Shown here piece after piece: positions 59,813-64,000 of a stretch of 64,000 nucleotides of DNA (position 1 is its first letter; the number at the start of each line of letters is the position of its first letter). A program made the position numbers and the translations under genes. Source of the DNA: Mytilus edulis. Lineage: Eukaryota; Mollusca; Bivalvia; Mytilida; Mytilidae. Where the stretch lies: contig NC_092354.1 in NCBI RefSeq assembly GCF_963676685.1, positions 71,474,178 to 71,538,177 of the forward strand. Direction: 5' to 3'. The notes below the pieces were generated by a model that saw only the letters and a list, made by a program, of their open reading frames with translations, had not been told where the DNA came from and searched no databases.

Positions 59813-62800
59813 CATTGAGCGAGACAAGGTTTAAATTCTCTCCATTCACATGTATTCCATTCACCCTCGTATTTAACATGGGATCATTTCCATCACTGAA
59901 CAAATGTTTCGTTTTTTCAAGAATAATTCTTGACTTTTCATTAAGTTCAAAATGCACATTAGCAGATTTGGGCTCTGCACCGAGTATTATATTATCATGT
60001 TCACTTTGAAAAAACTGTTCTACTGTTCTACTCGTAGATCGGTTTGATATATGACTATTTCGTCGTAAATTATGATCTCTTTTGAGCTTTCGGATTTCTC
60101 TTCTTACCTGCAAAACAATTGTTTTAAAAATTAGATTTAACAAAAACATTCTGCAAAATTAAAATCAAATCATGCGTCAAAGGTAAAATTAAAAATTGAA
60201 ACGTGGAACGTGTCAAAGAGACAACAACCCAAATAGCAGAAACTATACAAGGGTCACCAATGGATCTTTAAAACAGCCTGAAAATCCAGCACCTGGAGGC
60301 GGACTTCATCTGGTCCCTTGTTTTTTTATTCGGGGACGGAGCATTCTCATTGACTCACTCCCAACAACTCGTTTTTTCGTTTCTTTGTGTGTTGCATTGT
60401 CGTTTGTATTTCGTATCAGTTCAGTGTTTCTTCGTATCGTTGATTTGTTGTTTTCTCTCAATAGATTTATGACTTTCGAACAGCGGTTAACAACTGTTGC
60501 CTTATTTATGTTTATTTCTGAACGAGTCTTGTTCTGTTTTATATAATTACGTATACTGTTGAGCTCTCGTTCAAAGTACAAGTACTCCGATATAAGACGG
60601 AGGATTATACACGATGGAACAGGACAGAAAATAAAAAGTGTAAATTTGCAAAAACGGACAGCTGGGCCTTTATATGGAAACATCACATATCTTATCTACA
60701 ACATGTTTATGTTATCCCAAAACTATCTTCCAAATATAGCATTCCTCTATATCGTTTTCATAAATACACGATGGAACAGGACAGAAAATAAAAATGTGCA
60801 AGTTTGCAAAAACGGACAGCTGGGCCTTTATATGGAAACAACACATATCTTATCTACAACATGTTTATGTTATCCCAAAACTATCTTCTAAATATAGCAT
60901 TCCTCTATATCGTTTTCATAAATATATTCGAAAGTTCGAATAAAGTCTATAATACTTATGTCTAGTATAAATAGTTTAAATAGATCATACTTTACACTTT
61001 AAAGTTATAAGCTATTCTCGTTCTGAGTAATTTGTGCATTCTGCACGACAAACAATAAGAAAATGATTGGTATCGCAACAAAATGTTTATCATACTTTGT
61101 ATTTTGATTGCTGATAAATTTGAAATTTTGGAGATTTTTTGTTTTATCTTTGTTTTGGGGATTTTGCTGTGTTTGTCGTTTTTTGAGACTTTGCTGGTAA
61201 TAGTAGATAATAAACTCTAAGAGATTGACGTATCGTATTAATACCAGTGTACTGTGATTGGTGAAAACCCCATTTTGTTCTATTAATTCGTTGAATTGTT
61301 TTCATATCGAAGTATACAAATATACCCGACATCTCCTTTCCTCTAATTACAAAACTTGGACCAACTTACGTGTCACGGTACTTGTCTATCCCAAATTAAT
61401 GTATTTGGTTTTGATGTTATATTTGTTATTCTCGTGGGATTTTGTCTGATGCTTGGTCCGTTTCTCTGTGTGTTACATTTTAGTGTTGGGTCGTTGTTCT
61501 CCTCTTATATTTAATGCGTTTCCCTCGGTTTTAGTTTGTTACCCCGATTTTGTTTTTTGTCCATGGATTTATGAGTTTTGAACAGCGGTATACTACTGTT
61601 GCCTTTATTTAAGTATAAGTCAGAGTATGTCGATCCTAATTACAGTAATCATTTGCTATTAAAATGTGTACGTCAATATTATACATTCAAAGATTTAAAA
61701 CAAACATGTATTAAAATTTGAAAACGGAAATGGGGAATGTGTCATAACAACCCGACCAAAGAACAAATAACAGCATTTGTTTACTCAAAATTAAAAACCC
61801 AAAATGTGAAATAATATTTTTGTATTACAGGAATTATAAGAAAATATAAGTATAAATAAATTAAATAAATTAAAGTATCGTGAACAACTAGATGATATAT
61901 TGGGAAGAATGTTGAGAAAATCCTTACCTCTTCGTTCATAAAACAAAACAATATTGCAACTGCAAATCCCTGCAAATACACATATATAATACATAAAATA
62001 AAATCTTAGTGACCAAGTTTGGGATTTTTAAAGGCATATATTGAACTGAAACTATCAAGGAATGTACTGACTTTCCATGTTCTATTTATCAAAATTTGGT
62101 TTAGTTTAAATGAAATGTCTCTGGCTGTAACTAGCCGGAATTTCTTACCATTAACAGTTTGATTTTAGTATTTTTAACTTTAATCTTGATCTTCTGACCT
62201 CAGACTCAAAAGTGATCTTCCACTTATATTATGTGACCATGCATGTCCGAACAACTTCATACAATTAGGAGATAACTGTAATGTATTTTAAGCTCCGATG
62301 GCATCAATTGGGCATTTAATGGTCGCAAATTAAGTTTCTGGCGACGCGTTAGCGGAGACAGTAAACGGGTATTTGCGACCGTCAAATCCCAAATTGATGC
62401 CGTCGGAGCTTAAAATACAATTTTGTTATCTCCATTCTAATGAAACTGACAGAAAACAACGTTAAAACATGTATTTAAAATCTGTCATATGCCGTCTGCG
62501 CTTGCGCGTACGTCCAATAGCATCAATTGTCAATTGATGCCATGTAAGAAAGTGACGTTATCCAATCAAAATGAACGTTACAAACGTTGTTGCATTAGAA
62601 TGTTCTTTGATTATTGGCTTATTTTTTAAAATCTCGTTTTCACCACCACTTTTTGCAGTCTACTTTTTATAACACAACCTTGACATTAAAGGCAATAATC
62701 ATCAATACTCATTCCAGTCTTTTAAAATAATAATTTAATCCTAAAGGTTCTTGTTGTTTAAATTTTGAAGTTAAGTATAAATGGAGAATAAAAACGTTGA

Positions 62801-62998
62801 ATGTGTCAAAGAATCAACAACCGGACCCAAGGCCAAGATCCAATGGTAAGTAAACTCACTTGAAAGGAATTAAAGAACATTTCTGTATACAACCATATAA
62901 CTTCTAACATTGGTTCCATACACACAGGAACAGCAATAAAGGCAAGATAATACACTCCAAATAATGGAATTAAAATCAAGGTCGACTTTGCTAACTTT
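59793..62998 (-). CDS. Class B1 (secretin-family) GPCR, PTH-receptor-like, last three exons
   Basis: Seven-transmembrane peptide-hormone receptor; only the 3' end is in the window. Exons on the minus strand: 62998-62860 (139 nt), 61969-61928 (42 nt) and 60107-59793 (to TAA). Splice sites are GT-AG and all phases fit. Exon 1 begins KLAKSTLILIPLFGVYY (TM6), runs through the third extracellular loop and ends YTEMFFNSFQ. Exon 2 is GFAVAILFCFMNEE (TM7 and start of the tail). The exact 42-bp, 14-residue exon here is a known class B1 feature, skipped in some mammalian splice forms. Exon 3 starts VRREIRKLKRDHNLRR (helix 8) and encodes a 104-residue cytoplasmic tail. 'FNSFQGF' and 'KSTL.L.PLFGV' are closest to parathyroid hormone receptors; a VIP/PACAP-type receptor is the main alternative. 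Upstream exons (extracellular domain, TM1-5) were not found before 64000. Confidence 0.88.
60200..60560. repeat. Two dispersed repeats back to back in the last GPCR intron
   Basis: 60205-60330 is an inverted copy of the cctccgggt family (gtcaaagagacaacaaccca, cctggaggcggacttcatct). 60340-60535 is a diverged member of the 'aacagcggtatactactgttg' family seen at 61450-61620. Overlapping open frames on both strands here come from the repeats. Confidence 0.65.
60609..60942 (+). repeat. 167-bp tandem duplication
   Basis: acacgatggaacaggacaga starts at 60609 and 60776. The units agree through tatcccaaaactatcttc and cctctatatcgttttcataa with only a few differences. It lies in the intron before the GPCR's last exon. 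Confidence 0.92.
61450..61625. repeat. Mussel dispersed repeat, inverted relative to 13953-14740
   Basis: Contains tgtgttacattttagtgttg, ggtcgttgttctcctcttat, ttccctcggttttagtttgt and aacagcggtatactactgtt, ending gcctttatttaa. It is the best-kept copy of this abundant family in the window. Confidence 0.8.
62268..62433. mobile_element. Fold-back element with ~63-bp imperfect inverted arms
   Basis: The left arm 62268-62330 (ttttaagctccgatggcatc, ggtcgcaaat) and right arm 62371-62433 (atttgcgacc, gatgccgtcggagcttaaaa) are complements with scattered mismatches and enclose 40 bp with a gcgacgcgttagcgg core. It lies in the intron between the TM6 and TM7 exons. Confidence 0.85.
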
Positions 62999-63195
62999 CT
63001 AAAAAGAAATAATAATAAATATACAGACACTGCGATAAAAGCTATATAATATATTTCAAATAATAAAATCAAAATAAATGTTGATTTTGCATTTTTTTTA
63101 CATAGATCTTATATTAAATATGCTGGCTCAGCAAGAAAGGCACGATAATACACTCCAAATAATGGTATTGAAGTCAAGTCGACTTTGGTAATTAA
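62924..63195 (-). repeat. 99-bp tandem triplication of the GPCR TM6 exon start
   Basis: gcaataaaggcaagataata (62933), gcgataaaagctatataata (63032) and gcaagaaaggcacgataata (63131) mark three copies exactly 99 bp apart (33 codons). On the minus strand copy 1 is the real TM6 start. Copy 2 keeps the frame (AKSTFILILLFEIYYIAF) and copy 3 also resembles TM6 (IPLFGVYYRAF) but is followed by a stop. Only copy 1 retains the acceptor tttctttttag; the equivalent AG is lost in copies 2 and 3. Confidence 0.85.
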
Positions 63196-64000
63196 GTATT
63201 AATAAATATAGTTGTAAGCTATGTTTTTAATTTGGAGCCAAGGATAAACGCCCAGATGAAATTATTGACTTTTAATTGATTTATAAGCAAATGACGTAAT
63301 TGATATTTTTTGAATAATTTAATACAATGAATATCACGCCAACATTCTTATGCTAATGGTTAATCTTTAAAAATAATTGTAAGTAAATATATTTATTCAA
63401 ACTGCCATACAGGTTGAATTATTTCTAAGCAATAAATCGAATGAGGAATACGTTTTTGTCATAAAATAAAATTACTTAGAATGTTTATGTATTCAAACTT
63501 TATCACCATGACTAGAAAAAATAATATCGACTACGTGCTACAATGCACGTCTGCATATGACCATCATTAATAACTCGACGTTGATTGTTTTTTTTTTCAT
63601 TAAGATACAAAATTAAACTATTGCCTCCATGTTGTTCTACGTGTTAAGCTGGGTTTATCTGTCCCGTATTCTGGATCTTTAATACAACTGAGAAGTTAAG
63701 GTAGCCATACAACTATGTTTAATCCACCAATTTCTACATAAGAACATGCCTGTACCACGTCAGGAATATAGCAGTTGTTTTCCATTCGTCGGTCGCATTT
63801 TAGCTTTTGATTTTGCCATTTGATAATGGACTTTCCGTTTTGAATTTTCCTTTGAGTAAAGTACTTTTTGTTAAAAAAAATTCAGAGAGTGCCCTTTTTT
63901 ACCATCGTGTATGTACTAACAGAATATGTACCTACATTGATAATACTAAAGGTATCAAAAGTAAGCTGATTAGAGTTGCTTATTTGTTGAGGTTTTACTT
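63196..64000. other. End of window: intron sequence and a retroelement tail
   Basis: 63730-63880 carries aacatgcctgtaccacgtca, ttttgattttgccatttgat and aatggactttccgttttgaa, the tail of the second RT subfamily. No further GPCR exon was recognised, so the preceding intron is at least 1 kb. Confidence 0.6.

Noticed and set aside
59815..60009. Plus-strand 64-codon frame
   Set aside because: It is the antisense shadow of the GPCR tail exon on the minus strand.
60196..60686. Overlapping 116- and 126-codon frames on opposite strands
   Set aside because: The region is two dispersed repeats back to back; neither frame shows a domain.

Overview
The window is eukaryotic, AT-rich and repeat-dense, with split genes and GT-AG introns. 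The dispersed repeats (short families sharing phrases such as gagacaactctccatcc, tactgttgcctttatttaa and gacgaaacgtcca), together with the gene families, point to a bivalve mollusc, most likely a marine mussel (Mytilus or a close relative). That identification rests on remembered repeat families and was not checked by a search.

Three host genes can be rebuilt exon by exon with matching splice phases. (1) 4810-10616 (+): a phytanoyl-CoA dioxygenase (PhyH) family Fe(II)/2-oxoglutarate oxygenase; six exons are found, with the stop codon, but the N-terminal exon(s) are not seen. (2) 40401-52955 (+): a complete cytochrome P450 of 494 residues in eight exons, resembling the CYP2 clan, with unusual C-helix and I-helix motifs and a decayed second copy of its haem-binding exon. 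(3) 62998-59793 (-): the last three exons of a class B1 (secretin-family) G-protein-coupled receptor, closest to parathyroid hormone receptors; its TM6 exon start lies in a 99-bp tandem triplication and its last codons run into a 32-bp minisatellite.

Between genes 1 and 2 lies the most remarkable object, 18543-33363: about 14.8 kb bounded by long imperfect inverted repeats. The left arm carries a 369-bp satellite of 25 near-identical units with higher-order structure. The core (28.4-31.4 kb) holds a decayed minus-strand module of five virion-type genes of the Polinton/Maverick-adintovirus kind: a scaffold-like protein, a short glycine/alanine-rich protein, a capsid protein, a penton-like protein and a pX-like core protein. 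No polymerase, integrase, ATPase or protease was seen, so it looks like a non-autonomous, inactivated derivative. All its frames are broken.

The rest is repeats: fold-back and MITE-like elements, two adjacent elements at 37.6-39.8 kb built from degenerate CG-containing short repeats, a palindromic-minisatellite element at 53.6-55.0 kb with a 6-bp target duplication nested in another repeat, fragments of a reverse-transcriptase retroelement, SINE-like elements, and minisatellites. Bases 1-1057 repeat 14652-15708 and stop exactly at a 100-base gap, which suggests an assembly problem. No rRNA, CRISPR array or intact tRNA was seen.
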